A stretch of 64,000 nucleotides of DNA from Paenibacillus dendritiformis. GTDB lineage: Bacteria > Bacillota > Bacilli > Paenibacillales > Paenibacillaceae. The translations under genes and the position numbers were made by a program. The stretch is taken from positions 62,001-126,000 of the forward strand of contig NZ_OX216966.1 of NCBI RefSeq assembly GCF_945605565.1, given 5' to 3'. This document shows, piece after piece, positions 17,064-26,631 of the stretch. The stretch's first letter is position 1. The number at the start of each line of letters is the position of its first letter. The notes under the pieces are model-generated. The model saw nothing but the letters and a program-made list of their open reading frames with translations. It was not told where the DNA came from and did no database searches.

Positions 17064-18223
17064 AGTGTTCTTCTTCCTATCTCTTGAACAGTCTTATTAA
17101 TAGCCCCATAAGAGGTCAAAACCTTTCGTAAAGGTTTTATTGTTAATTTCAATTCCTTAGTATCTAATGAATTGATTACCTTGATATTCCATTTAGCATC
17201 CATATACTCTGGTCGAATGCTGATTGCTCTGTTAAAACAAGCTTTAGCTTGTTCTAACTTATGAAGCCTACCTAATGAACACCCCTTATTGTTCCATCCC
17301 TCTGCCAATTCAGGTTCTATTTCAAGAGAAGATTCAAAAGATTTTAATGCAAGCTCATTTGTAAACCGTTGGTATTGACATACCCCCAGTAAAAAAAATA
17401 CTTCACTTCCTTTATTGGTAAGCCCAGAAAGGATTGCTTCTGCCCTCTCATAACACCCTATTTTCATCAAAATTTTAGCAAGCAACTGGGCCTTGTCGAT
17501 GGGTGAGAAATGACTACGAGATATAATTTCTTCTATTTGGTCTGTCCCTAAACTTTTAACAATATTTATCTCAGCCTTCACCTGATCAAAGTGCGCGTTT
17601 GTTAAGTTTCCGTCGTGCTTGCGGTACTGATACAAAGCCTTTGGCAGGTAAGCTCCAAAAAATCTTCTTGTCCACTCTATCATTAAATAATAGTCTTCAC
17701 CATGAATGTAATGTTCAGGATACTGTATCGTTTCAAAACATTCTCTACGCGAAAAAATAGTGACCGGGTTTGGAATGAATTGCCTGTACAGCATATACGC
17801 CAAAGCATCTGAAGCATTATTAAATAATTCTTCGCTCTCAAGACGATACAAAAATTGATTATTAGAATCAATAACATCAACATCACAATAAATAAAATCA
17901 ATATGTGGATTATGTTCCATAATTTCAATTTTTTCTTCGATTCTGGTAGGCTTACTTAAATCATCAGCATCCATCATCGCAATGTACTTGCCTTTAGACA
18001 ATTTTACTCCTAAATTCCGAGCCGCTGACGGGCCTTGATTAACTTGGCGTACGTATTTGATATTTTGATAACGTTGAATAATATTTGGAGTAGCATCTGT
18101 CGAACCATCATCAATAACAATTAGTTCAATAAAGGGATACGTTTGTTTTAAGACGCTATCAATTGCTTGTTCTATATATTTCGCACCATTATATACTGGC
18201 ATTACAATACTTACGTAGTCCAT
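17060..18223 (-). CDS. Family 2 glycosyltransferase with TPR tail
   Basis: About 387 residues. The GT-A domain (1-230) has VSIVMPVYNGAKYIEQAI, VIDDGSTDATPNII and the metal-binding MMDADDLSKP. From about residue 245 there are tetratricopeptide-type repeats (AELAEGWNNKGCSLGRLHKL-like, FNRAISIRPEYMDAKW). GT2-TPR proteins are common in flagellin and S-layer glycosylation loci. The start MDYVSIVMPV at 18223 is preferred because it fits the family and lies just after the upstream stop at 18228. A longer frame to 18259 would overlap the neighbour. Confidence 0.85.
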   Translation of the reverse strand: MDYVSIVMPVYNGAKYIEQAIDSVLKQTYPFIELIVIDDGSTDATPNIIQRYQNIKYVRQVNQGPSAARNLGVKLSKGKYIAMMDADDLSKPTRIEEKIEIMEHNPHIDFIYCDVDVIDSNNQFLYRLESEELFNNASDALAYMLYRQFIPNPVTIFSRRECFETIQYPEHYIHGEDYYLMIEWTRRFFGAYLPKALYQYRKHDGNLTNAHFDQVKAEINIVKSLGTDQIEEIISRSHFSPIDKAQLLAKILMKIGCYERAEAILSGLTNKGSEVFFLLGVCQYQRFTNELALKSFESSLEIEPELAEGWNNKGCSLGRLHKLEQAKACFNRAISIRPEYMDAKWNIKVINSLDTKELKLTIKPLRKVLTSYGAINKTVQEIGRRTL

Positions 18224-18227
18224 GTAA

Positions 18228-19655
18228 TTAAGCACGCCCATTTTCCAGAATTTTTTCAATCATATTCCATACCCTTCTGCTTGAATCTCCATCTTGATAA
18301 GTGTGAACCAAATCTCGTATCATCTTTCTTTGTTGAAAATTTTTATTCGGGTTGTTTTTTGCATCCATTATTGCTCTAAAAAAATCACTTAGTGTAATAG
18401 CGTGATCTCCTGGCGTCCAAAAAGAGTATGGTTCAAGAAGAAAACCACGACTTTGATTGTATTCTTCCAAGTCAGTAGGAGTAAAAATAATAGGCCTATC
18501 TAGTAACAAGTAGTCAAAATATACCGAAGAATAATCGGTAATAAGAGCATCGAACGCATTCAAAGTCTCATACATGTCTAATTGGGACTCTTCAAGCATT
18601 TTGTTCGAGACTAAGAATACTCTCCCCCCCAGCATTTCTTTTACTAACTCCGAGAATCTTTCTTCTTCTACCGTATGTAGCTTTAACACAAGTGTGATAT
18701 TATTTTTTTCCAAAAAATCAAAAAAAAGACTTTCGTTAAAATCAGGAAAATCAAACAACTGGCTCCATGGACGTTTTCCTTCACAAAGCTCTTTAGTAGA
18801 ATACGATTTTCTCACTCTATAAGTTGGCATATAACATATTTTGAATGAATCTTCTTTCATCTCAGGTAGTAATCTCTTTAAATGTTTGAGTCCCTCACTA
18901 TGATACAGATGATCGTTTCTTGGCATTCCTGTTATATGAAACTGATCTATTGTTGTAGGAAAACATGCATTCAAAATAGTAGTAAATAAGGGGGAATATG
19001 AAGCTATCCCATGTGCATATTTCCAATTTTCAAATGGACCTGTGTCTTCTGGATTACGATTACGATCCATCCGAAACATCCCTTTTATAGGAAAACCATG
19101 CCACAATTCAATATTTATTTTATTGGTTCTTACCGACGTATTACGATGTGTATTTACGACTACATCACTATTCTCATCATCGACCTCATTTTGCGCTAAT
19201 AGATTAATTTTAAATTTATCTTGAACATCTATTGGAGTATAATGAGCAAGAGCTTTACAATTGCACCCAGAATTGTTAACAGAAATCAACGATATCTTAT
19301 TTATAATTCTATTGTTATCTTTGTAATACAATAAACTCCCAAGTATCTTCTCGTATCTTTGCTCGTGCTGTTTAAGTAACATTTCATAATAAATCGGAAT
19401 GATCTTCTCTGCCTGGATATCCAAGTCTAGTAATTGAGAGTAAATTGTAGTTAGAAATTGACTTGCTATAATTATGTAATCATACGATAGTAGTGATATA
19501 TCATTCGGATCATATATTAATTTCTCATAAAAATATTTTCCTACTTTATCACTATTGTTATCCAAAAAAGCAACAATATTAGTTTGATTTTTATCTAATT
19601 GGTTCACAAACATTTCTGCACTATGACCAGTACCAAAGATAATGATATCAACCAT
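18228..19655 (-). CDS. CDP-glycerol glycerophosphotransferase-family protein with N-terminal Rossmann-like domain
   Basis: 475 residues. An N-terminal region (MVDIIIFGTGHSAEMFVNQL, FLDNNSDKVG) looks like the nucleotide-binding domain of PglD-type proteins. The C-terminal half (about 150-470) is the TagB/TagF transferase domain: ELWHGFPIKGMFRMD, the GMPRND motif, and ALITDYSSVYFDYLLLDRPI. The family transfers glycerol phosphate or a similar phospho-alcohol from a CDP carrier, forming a phosphodiester. In the island it is the natural partner of the TagD-like cytidylyltransferase at 21741. Strongly AT-rich. Confidence 0.87.
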   Translation of the reverse strand: MVDIIIFGTGHSAEMFVNQLDKNQTNIVAFLDNNSDKVGKYFYEKLIYDPNDISLLSYDYIIIASQFLTTIYSQLLDLDIQAEKIIPIYYEMLLKQHEQRYEKILGSLLYYKDNNRIINKISLISVNNSGCNCKALAHYTPIDVQDKFKINLLAQNEVDDENSDVVVNTHRNTSVRTNKINIELWHGFPIKGMFRMDRNRNPEDTGPFENWKYAHGIASYSPLFTTILNACFPTTIDQFHITGMPRNDHLYHSEGLKHLKRLLPEMKEDSFKICYMPTYRVRKSYSTKELCEGKRPWSQLFDFPDFNESLFFDFLEKNNITLVLKLHTVEEERFSELVKEMLGGRVFLVSNKMLEESQLDMYETLNAFDALITDYSSVYFDYLLLDRPIIFTPTDLEEYNQSRGFLLEPYSFWTPGDHAITLSDFFRAIMDAKNNPNKNFQQRKMIRDLVHTYQDGDSSRRVWNMIEKILENGRA

Positions 19656-19736
19656 TTTATTACACCTCTATTCACATTATTTTAAGAGTGTATCTAACGT
19701 CAACGAAGTAGTTACTTTTGCTAGTTTCCTACCTTA

Positions 19737-20792
19737 CTATCCATGAATCAAATGCTCTATTGCACAAACCTCAAACGTTGGTATACCCAATTTTTTTTGG
19801 ACTTCTAAACGTTCCTTGAACGCATCATCTATGAAAATACTATCTTGAGGATCTATATACCGATACTTTTCCTCATCATCTTTAAGCCAAATTATTGAAC
19901 TGAATAAGTTAATTAACTTAAATTTTTCCAAATATTTGTATATATCTCCTCTATGTTTTGAAATTAGATGAACCTTAATTCCATTGTTTATACACTGATA
20001 AATATAAGTGATAGCCTGTAAGTTCACTTTATTTGAAATAACTAATGTATCGTCCAAATCTATATATATTTGTTTATACGATAACTCAACATTTATCTTA
20101 TATTCTAAGAAGGATACACCCTCAATAGTGAATTTTTGATCATTAATATAAATCGGATTACCGGATTTTTGATACAAACTTAACAGTGGAAGGTTAACTC
20201 CTAAACCCACCCATAAACTTATTCCTTTAGACCATTTTGAATTAATGCTTAGTAAATCATTATTACAAGAGAGCTGAATATTCCAATAACCAATATAGCC
20301 ATACTTATCAATCATTGTTTTCAATATCTTTTCCATATTATCCGAAATTGGGATAGGTCTTATTTTTCCATTATCATTACGAAATGCACCCTTAAAAATA
20401 ACATGTTTTTCTTCATTCGAAAAACAATCAATAGTTACGCTCCCTGTGTACTCAATCTTATCAGTAAATAAAATTGTTGGTTCAGAATTGATTAAAATTC
20501 CCCCAAAAATATCTTCATTCTTCTTAAAAAAGAGTTTTGAATAATCGTCTGAGCAGTAGATGTAGTCAATCTTGTTATCCTTTAAATATGATTTCCATCT
20601 CTTAATATATTTCATTTTTTCCGGTTTTTTACTTGAAGCTATATCAAATTTCTCTATTGAAAGGTTTTCGTCTCTAAATATTTTTACATGTACTGATTTA
20701 TATAAAGCTCTATAAACTTCAAATGACTCTGAATTTCCCCAAGGGTAAATCAAAACATTTTTCCTAATAGACATAAAAAGGAATCCTCTCAA
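19737..20792 (-). CDS. ATP-grasp-like / HAD hydrolase fusion protein
   Basis: 351 residues. The C-terminal third (about 240-351) is a HAD phosphatase: YIDLDDTLVIS (nucleophile Asp), LISKHRGD (motif II), and DPQDSIFIDDAFKERLEV (motif IV). The N-terminal part has weak ATP-grasp features, notably YIGYWNIQLSCNN and GISLWVGLGVNLPLLSLY, matching the end of PylC-like ATP-grasp domains. The lysine/glycine-rich loop and the INPR acidic motif are not seen, so this part may be inactive or divergent. The start may be at MSIRKNVL (20774). It lies 3 nt from the full ATP-grasp gene. It could dephosphorylate an intermediate of the same pathway. Confidence 0.75.
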   Translation of the reverse strand: MRGFLFMSIRKNVLIYPWGNSESFEVYRALYKSVHVKIFRDENLSIEKFDIASSKKPEKMKYIKRWKSYLKDNKIDYIYCSDDYSKLFFKKNEDIFGGILINSEPTILFTDKIEYTGSVTIDCFSNEEKHVIFKGAFRNDNGKIRPIPISDNMEKILKTMIDKYGYIGYWNIQLSCNNDLLSINSKWSKGISLWVGLGVNLPLLSLYQKSGNPIYINDQKFTIEGVSFLEYKINVELSYKQIYIDLDDTLVISNKVNLQAITYIYQCINNGIKVHLISKHRGDIYKYLEKFKLINLFSSIIWLKDDEEKYRYIDPQDSIFIDDAFKERLEVQKKLGIPTFEVCAIEHLIHG

Positions 20793-20795
20793 ATA

Positions 20796-21734
20796 CTATG
20801 TTTTAATAAAATAGGCTTCATCGTATCGAAGCATTTTCAAACCATCAGTAAATGGAGATATGCTCTCGTTTTCAATATAGCCTGAATCACTTATAAATTC
20901 TGCATATGGGATGCCTGCTTCAATTGAGAGTGGAACTCCTCCACCGAATCTTGGGTTTATTTCAATGAAATAAAATCTTCCTGTTTGGTGACATTTAATG
21001 CCTTGAATAGTTACAGGACCAAAAAAGTTACCCAACTTTAAGAGATTTAATGTTTCATTTTGAATAATTTCATCATAGCATGTTAAACTTTTACTGACTT
21101 CTCCTGCCCGTACCTCTATTCTTAAACGTGGAACAATTGAAAGTACTTTATTAAAATGTGATACATATGCATCAATTGAATATTCCTGACCTGAAATAAA
21201 CTCTTGAATTATTGGGGACTTTACTTTCTTTACATTTTCATCAATAGCAGCTTTTCCGCAGGCAAAGTATACGTCTTTACTTCCCATTCCTTTTCGAGGT
21301 TTAATAACCCATTTTCCCTCTAATAAATGTTTATTAGAACTAGGTAAAATGGTTCTTGGAGTAAGAATTCCATTTGACCTAAACCACTTATATAACGCAT
21401 ATTTATCCAATACTGTTTGTAGAGTATTAACATCTGAAACTATAACTTTCACACCTATTTCTAAAAACTCATTTTTATTAATTGAAAGAAGTTCTAACTC
21501 AGGCTCATAAAGTGGTACAAGATATGATACCTTCTCCTCAATGCAAATGTGCATCAAACGCTCAATATAGCCTTCACTCGGAAATCTGGGCATTTGATAA
21601 CTCTTATCCACCACAAATCTCGCCGCCGACTCTCCAATGTTACTATCTACCCCGACAACCCTAAATCCATTATTTACAAAATACCGTAAAAGCTGAACCC
21701 TTCTTCCCATTGCTGTAAATAGAATAGTCTTCAC
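20796..21734 (-). CDS. ATP-grasp ligase, CarB/PylC-like
   Basis: 312 residues. A pre-ATP-grasp Rossmann domain (MKTILFTAMGRRVQLLRYF, VVGVDSNIGESAARFV) precedes the ATP-grasp fold: WVIKPRKGMGSKDVYF for nucleotide binding, QEFISGQEYSIDAYV, and the metal-binding YFIEINPRFGGGVPLSIEAG. The family makes acyl-phosphate intermediates and then amide or ester bonds, usually with small carboxylic or amino acids. The substrate here is unknown. It lies 6 nt after the TagD-like gene and 3 nt before the HAD fusion. Confidence 0.88.
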   Translation of the reverse strand: MKTILFTAMGRRVQLLRYFVNNGFRVVGVDSNIGESAARFVVDKSYQMPRFPSEGYIERLMHICIEEKVSYLVPLYEPELELLSINKNEFLEIGVKVIVSDVNTLQTVLDKYALYKWFRSNGILTPRTILPSSNKHLLEGKWVIKPRKGMGSKDVYFACGKAAIDENVKKVKSPIIQEFISGQEYSIDAYVSHFNKVLSIVPRLRIEVRAGEVSKSLTCYDEIIQNETLNLLKLGNFFGPVTIQGIKCHQTGRFYFIEINPRFGGGVPLSIEAGIPYAEFISDSGYIENESISPFTDGLKMLRYDEAYFIKT

Positions 21735-21740
21735 AAAGAG

Positions 21741-22157
21741 TCACCCGTTTCTTAATTTAAGTAATGTTTCATTTAACAAGGTAGACGATGTTCCCTTTGT
21801 ATATGGAAAATAAATTATCTTGACCCCGACCTCACCAAATTGCTTTTCATATTCTTTCCACTTCTCATTCTGATACCAATCGTCTCCTACAAACATAATA
21901 TCGTATTTCACTTTTTCCCAAAGTTCGAACTTATTCATCGAGTCTTGTGGAATTACGGCATCAACGCAACGAATATTTCTTACTATCTCCATTCGCTCAT
22001 TGAATGGAATTACAGATTTTTTGTGTTTGTAGGAAACTAACTCATCTGTAGTAACACCAACAATTAAACGATCACATAACGCTTTCGCATTTTTGAGTAA
22101 ATTAAGATGGCCAATATGAAACATATCAAATACTCCAGAAGTATAACCTATTATCAT
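21741..22157 (-). CDS. TagD-like cytidylyltransferase
   Basis: 138 residues, the full length of the glycerol-3-phosphate cytidylyltransferase family. The nucleotidyltransferase motifs are intact: GVFDMFHIGHLNLL (HxGH), the YKHKKSVIPFNERMEIV segment, FVGDDWYQ, and a C-terminal TKGTSST in place of the usual RTxGIST. It charges a phospho-alcohol (glycerol-3-phosphate or another small molecule) with CMP. The altered final motif leaves the true substrate open. It overlaps the asparagine-synthetase-like gene by 4 nt. Confidence 0.88.
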   Translation of the reverse strand: MIIGYTSGVFDMFHIGHLNLLKNAKALCDRLIVGVTTDELVSYKHKKSVIPFNERMEIVRNIRCVDAVIPQDSMNKFELWEKVKYDIMFVGDDWYQNEKWKEYEKQFGEVGVKIIYFPYTKGTSSTLLNETLLKLRNG

Positions 22158-23689
22158 AATGTCCCCCTAAGAAGAGTTAAATTATAATTAAACCATTTCT
22201 CATAAGGAGTTCTTCCTTCTACTCCATCTGGAAGTATCTGAGAAACAGGCACAGGAAACCCTATTTTTCTTCGGCCAATTATTTCGGGGTGAATCATATT
22301 TCTAAAAACCCGCTTTAATGGGGCTTTAATAATTCCTTCACTCATCTTATAATTAATACTAACTCCAGCTAGTCTCTCAACCAATCTATAGTCAAGGAAA
22401 GGAGAACGAACTTCGACTGAATTTAACATTGAAGCACTGTCTAATCTTCTCAGTAATCCTCTTAAATGTGCCTCCTGAAAAAATGAACTTACAATCGTCA
22501 GTGGTGTTTTATAGTGAGAATAAGGCTTCAGTGCATCCTCTATGATTTCAATGTCTTCCTCTGACCCATAAGAATACAATTCAGAGAATTGTTTAACATC
22601 CCAATTTCTTTTTTCACTTGCCCATCTAAATATTCTATCATAACCAAAAAACAGTTCATCTGCTCCTTCACCGCTCAAAATCACCTTATTGGTACTACTT
22701 GCAACTGATGTCATCTGGTATAAAAGGACTTCGTTTGGAACAGAAATGACGTCTTTTTTTCTCTGAATAATCTCACTACATAATAGTAGGAATTGCTCAG
22801 CCTCCATAATTAAAGGATGATGACTTGTTCCTATTTGATTAGCAGCGATTTGTGACCACTCAAACTCATTAGATTGTTCAAAGCCAATTGTCCAAGTATG
22901 TTCGGGTTTAGCTAGTGCTGTAACTATAGTACTGTCTAATCCGCCACTCAAGAAACTGCCAATTGAAACATCTGCTCTATTTCTATATTGAACCGAAGAG
23001 TTAATTAAATAGAATAACTCATCGTCAGTAGGTGGTAGTTTTTCTGAATAATCTACTTCCCAATACTTATTTATTTGTTTGTAATAATAATGTCCCGGTG
23101 GGAACTCTTTTACTTTATTGAAAGTTGTTCTTCCGTTAAAAAAATTTCTTAGGCACTTGTACTGCCTAATTGCAATAGGATCTAGTGTATAATCTTGAAT
23201 AATAGTCAGAATTGGGTGAATTTCGGAACTAAAAATGTAGCCTTGTTCATCATGGTAATAATAAAGTGGCTTTACCCCAAGCCTATCTCTTGCAACAAAA
23301 AATTCATTTTTAACTGTATCAATAATTACAAAACTAAACATTCCATTTAACCAATGAAGCATTTTCATTCCGTGCCTAATATATAACTCTAATAGTAATT
23401 CTGTATCTGAATTCGTTCTCATTCTAATTTGATGTTCTTTAGCCAATTCCTTGTAATTGTATATTTCCCCATTATAAATAATCACATATCTGTTATCAGA
23501 AGAGTGGAAGGGCTGATTACTTCTTGCATCTAAATCAACGATGCTTAATCTATTATGTCCATATTTATAAATATTGTATGATTCATAGCACAAAGAGGCG
23601 TCTGGACCTCTGTGTATCATTTTACTGAGTGCATTTTGAAAGCTCTGCTTTGATACTCTCTCAATATTTGTAAATAGAATCCCGCACAT
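22154..23689 (-). CDS. Asparagine synthetase-like amidotransferase (AsnB family)
   Basis: 511 residues. The N-terminal class II glutaminase has the catalytic Cys2 (MCGILF), GHNRLSIVDLD, YNGEIYNYKEL and the DRLGVKPLYYY loop. The synthetase domain carries the PP-loop SGGLDSTIVTAL and SGEGADELFFGYDRIF. Such enzymes transfer glutamine-derived ammonia to a carboxylate activated as an acyl-adenylate. In surface-glycan loci they amidate sugar acids or amino acids rather than make free asparagine. Here the setting suggests amidation of a glycan component. It follows pseB after 37 nt. Confidence 0.9.
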   Translation of the reverse strand: MCGILFTNIERVSKQSFQNALSKMIHRGPDASLCYESYNIYKYGHNRLSIVDLDARSNQPFHSSDNRYVIIYNGEIYNYKELAKEHQIRMRTNSDTELLLELYIRHGMKMLHWLNGMFSFVIIDTVKNEFFVARDRLGVKPLYYYHDEQGYIFSSEIHPILTIIQDYTLDPIAIRQYKCLRNFFNGRTTFNKVKEFPPGHYYYKQINKYWEVDYSEKLPPTDDELFYLINSSVQYRNRADVSIGSFLSGGLDSTIVTALAKPEHTWTIGFEQSNEFEWSQIAANQIGTSHHPLIMEAEQFLLLCSEIIQRKKDVISVPNEVLLYQMTSVASSTNKVILSGEGADELFFGYDRIFRWASEKRNWDVKQFSELYSYGSEEDIEIIEDALKPYSHYKTPLTIVSSFFQEAHLRGLLRRLDSASMLNSVEVRSPFLDYRLVERLAGVSINYKMSEGIIKAPLKRVFRNMIHPEIIGRRKIGFPVPVSQILPDGVEGRTPYEKWFNYNLTLLRGTL

Positions 23690-23726
23690 ATCCTCACCTT
23701 TATTTATTATACGACTTAGTTTATAC

Positions 23727-24746
23727 TTAATTAATGCTTAGTAAATTATTCGTCTGTAATATTTTTTTAATATCTTTTTTGGAGATAGATGGAATAGCAT
23801 CAGAGCTGTAACTTCCTTTCTTTGCCCTTACTGCACCAGTATAATTATTCTTTTTTAAATAAGGACTAGGAATGATGAACATCTCTGGAATTTCTAAAGC
23901 AAGGGCCGCTTCTTCTTTTGACACTAGTTCCTCATACATCTTCTCTCCTGCTCTTACACCTATCTCCTCTATTATCACATCTGATTGTGAAAAACATAGC
24001 GCAGTACTGACTTCTTGTATAAGTACCTCAGCTAGATCAAGAATGTTTATCACGGGCATTTTCAAAACAAATACTTCTCCCCCTAGAGCCAACTCCATAG
24101 CACGAAGCATAAGTCGTACCGCTTGATCTAATGTCATCATAAATCGGCTCATCTCTTTACTAGTTAACGTTATCTTTCTATACTCTCTGATTTGCTTTAC
24201 AAACAATGGAATTACTGAACCTCTCGAGCCCATTACATTTCCAAATCTCACTGCAGCAAACACTGTTTCTTTTGTACCCGCTTGATATTGTGCAGCCGAT
24301 ATAAGCCTCTCTGCCATTAACTTAGATGCACCGTAAGTATTGGTAGGGGCTATTGCTTTATCGGTGCTTGTGAATATTACCTTAGATACACCACACTCCA
24401 AGGACGCCTGAATCACATTCTGGGTGCCAATAATGTTTGTTTGGACCGCTTCAAAAGGATTATATTCGCAGGCAGGAACATGTTTCATTGCAGCAGCATG
24501 GAAGACATAGTCTATATCTTCCATCGCTCGAACAACACGTGGATAATCCCTTACATCTCCGATCAGATAACGAATATTGCTATATTCTTTATATTCTTGT
24601 TGTAACTTAAATTGTTTATATTCATCTCGGCTAAAAACTCGAATGACAGCTGGACTACAGGCCAACAAACGCTCCAAAAGCCCTGTACCTATAGTTCCTG
24701 TTCCGCCAATAATCAAAATCTTTTTACCGCTAAAAAAATTATGCAT
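23727..24746 (-). CDS. pseB: UDP-GlcNAc 4,6-dehydratase (inverting), PseB-type
   Basis: First enzyme of pseudaminic acid synthesis: C6 dehydration and C5 epimerisation of UDP-GlcNAc. About 339 residues: IIGGTGTIGTGLLERLL (NAD site), FHAAAMKHVPACEYNPFEA, FTSTDKAIAPTNTYGASK (SDR residues in an altered Thr/Lys arrangement), and the conserved RFGNVMGSRGSVIPLF. Short SDR form without membrane helices, so PseB/FlaA1 rather than PglF. ATG at 24746 overlaps the stop of the Maf gene (ATGCATAA), favouring coupling; longer starts exist upstream. Confidence 0.92.
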   Translation of the reverse strand: MHNFFSGKKILIIGGTGTIGTGLLERLLACSPAVIRVFSRDEYKQFKLQQEYKEYSNIRYLIGDVRDYPRVVRAMEDIDYVFHAAAMKHVPACEYNPFEAVQTNIIGTQNVIQASLECGVSKVIFTSTDKAIAPTNTYGASKLMAERLISAAQYQAGTKETVFAAVRFGNVMGSRGSVIPLFVKQIREYRKITLTSKEMSRFMMTLDQAVRLMLRAMELALGGEVFVLKMPVINILDLAEVLIQEVSTALCFSQSDVIIEEIGVRAGEKMYEELVSKEEAALALEIPEMFIIPSPYLKKNNYTGAVRAKKGSYSSDAIPSISKKDIKKILQTNNLLSIN

Positions 24747-26631
24747 ACGAGTTCTCTGCTCCATTCGCAATCTTGTCTACACGTCTAATCGCTTCTTTAA
24801 TGCATTGCTCTGCAAACGGAATGAATTCCGAAATACTTACAACGAATTTTCCCAGGTGTTCAACAATAAGTTTGGATTTTTTGAACTCATTGCCTTCATT
24901 AATAATATCAGGAACATAACGCATATATAGCGACATTGGTGTCTTTAATGCAAATGATATATATGCCATAAAGCTTTTATTTCTAGTCACTTGATCCCAT
25001 TGTTTGTTTAATTTGAATAATAATTTTCTGCACTTCTCATATTGGCCAGGATGTAAATCCTCAAGTTCGGATATTAAATTTATAATATTTTGTGTCTTTT
25101 TATTTAGGACATCAAGTACCTTCAGCTCACTTTTCAATCTTGCTCCGACTTGATTAATCAATTTCTCACTACGAGCAGGAATTGCATTAATAAGTTTTTT
25201 GAACCAATCTTTCTCTCGATCTGTTAATTTACAAAGCTCCTCTTGGCATTCCTGCATTGACCTAAAAATGGTATTCTTTATAACAGCACCCTTGCTTGAT
25301 GTATTAATAAACTCTATGTCCGGATATATTGACAATAGGAGTTCTAAATCTCTTAAAGTTACTAACATGTTTTTTGTAGTTCGATTTTTGCCACCAGAGA
25401 CGTTGGAGATCCATTCATCAGCAGCTATAATTGTTTTCTTTTTAGCTTCTTCTGAAATATGCCTAACGCCTTCTGAATAATACTTATTATCAGGATATGA
25501 CAAATCTTGGCCAGCTAAAAAGATTTTCTTGCATCCTAAGAAAGCTGCAAACTGGATACAGGTTCCTGTAACTGAACCTGTAGAAATAAATGATGGTTCA
25601 GGTTCTTCATCATTATTTGAGAGTAAATATGGAGTTAATTCCTCGTGATTTACTCTTACAGATAAAATCCATTTATGATTTTGTTCAACAATCCCATGAT
25701 GAATCGCTGTTGCAAATAACAACGGAATATGGGTGGTATCTACATTTTGAAAGACCCTTAGGTTAGGTTTTCCACCATCCATTGAAACGACAATGTGTGG
25801 TTCAATGCCATAATGCAATAAAGCCTGCACACTCGATCCAGCAGCAATAATAAGTGCCTTAGAAGTAAGTTTTCTGATGTATTCAATGTCTTCCGTTAAT
25901 GAGGGACCCGATCCTACAATAAAAGCAGGGACATCGTTGCAAGCTTTTTCTAATGAGGCTATGGATTTTGAAGTTAGCACTTTATCAAGATTGTACATAA
26001 TATTTTGAAACCAAGCCTTCTCAAAAACATATTGTGTAATAATGTTAGACCGATATTGTAATATCATTTGTTTAGACATAGAATGAAATTTGTGAATTGT
26101 TTCATTATACAATTGCTTATAGAACGGGATAGTTACTTCTTCGAAGTTATCAGTTACTGTACTCGAAATCGATTCAAGAAGCTTCGCCATTACGTAATCA
26201 TCTTCTCCTACAGCCAAAGTAATAACGCTAGGATGATTTAAGATGCTTGTCATATCACGTAACTCGAGTGCCAAATGCAGTAACTGAATATCTGGCTCAT
26301 AAATATAATACTTTTTCATTGGATAGTTATTCAGCAAAAGTTGGAAATGATAACCTAACCCTAACCCGAGAACTAGTACGTGGTTTGAATCATTCAATTT
26401 ACCTTCAACAGACTGTAACCAACCTGAAGCTTCCCTTAGCGGATTATACAAGCTATGTAAAGCGACAATCCTTTCATTTTTATGAACTTCAACATTTGGG
26501 CTCCCGTCACGAGATAAAATCTTGCGATATATATCACCATCTACTGTGTTTGCCTCCAGCATTTTAACTACTTGAGGAAAATGCCTACTTAGGACCTTTT
26601 TATTTGATAAAAGATATTCCAATACGCTCAC
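24739..26631 (-). CDS. Maf-type motility accessory factor (probable flagellin nonulosonate glycosyltransferase)
   Basis: 630 residues. The family (DUF115, 6-hydroxymethylpterin pyrophosphokinase-like core) contains flagellin glycosyltransferases that attach pseudaminic/legionaminic acid in Campylobacter, Clostridium and Geobacillus relatives. Features: N-terminal region with VLVLGLGLGYHFQLLL (about 85-100), the core PAFIVGSGPSLTEDIEYI with SMDGGKPNLRVF, and FISTGSVTGTCIQFAAFLGCKKIFLAGQDLSY. The C-terminal helical segment (about 480-620) is typical of Maf1. It precedes pseB and is close to flagellin, so it is the strongest candidate transferase. Its start overlaps the end of the 26628 gene by 4 nt. 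Confidence 0.88.
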   Translation of the reverse strand: MSVLEYLLSNKKVLSRHFPQVVKMLEANTVDGDIYRKILSRDGSPNVEVHKNERIVALHSLYNPLREASGWLQSVEGKLNDSNHVLVLGLGLGYHFQLLLNNYPMKKYYIYEPDIQLLHLALELRDMTSILNHPSVITLAVGEDDYVMAKLLESISSTVTDNFEEVTIPFYKQLYNETIHKFHSMSKQMILQYRSNIITQYVFEKAWFQNIMYNLDKVLTSKSIASLEKACNDVPAFIVGSGPSLTEDIEYIRKLTSKALIIAAGSSVQALLHYGIEPHIVVSMDGGKPNLRVFQNVDTTHIPLLFATAIHHGIVEQNHKWILSVRVNHEELTPYLLSNNDEEPEPSFISTGSVTGTCIQFAAFLGCKKIFLAGQDLSYPDNKYYSEGVRHISEEAKKKTIIAADEWISNVSGGKNRTTKNMLVTLRDLELLLSIYPDIEFINTSSKGAVIKNTIFRSMQECQEELCKLTDREKDWFKKLINAIPARSEKLINQVGARLKSELKVLDVLNKKTQNIINLISELEDLHPGQYEKCRKLLFKLNKQWDQVTRNKSFMAYISFALKTPMSLYMRYVPDIINEGNEFKKSKLIVEHLGKFVVSISEFIPFAEQCIKEAIRRVDKIANGAENSYA

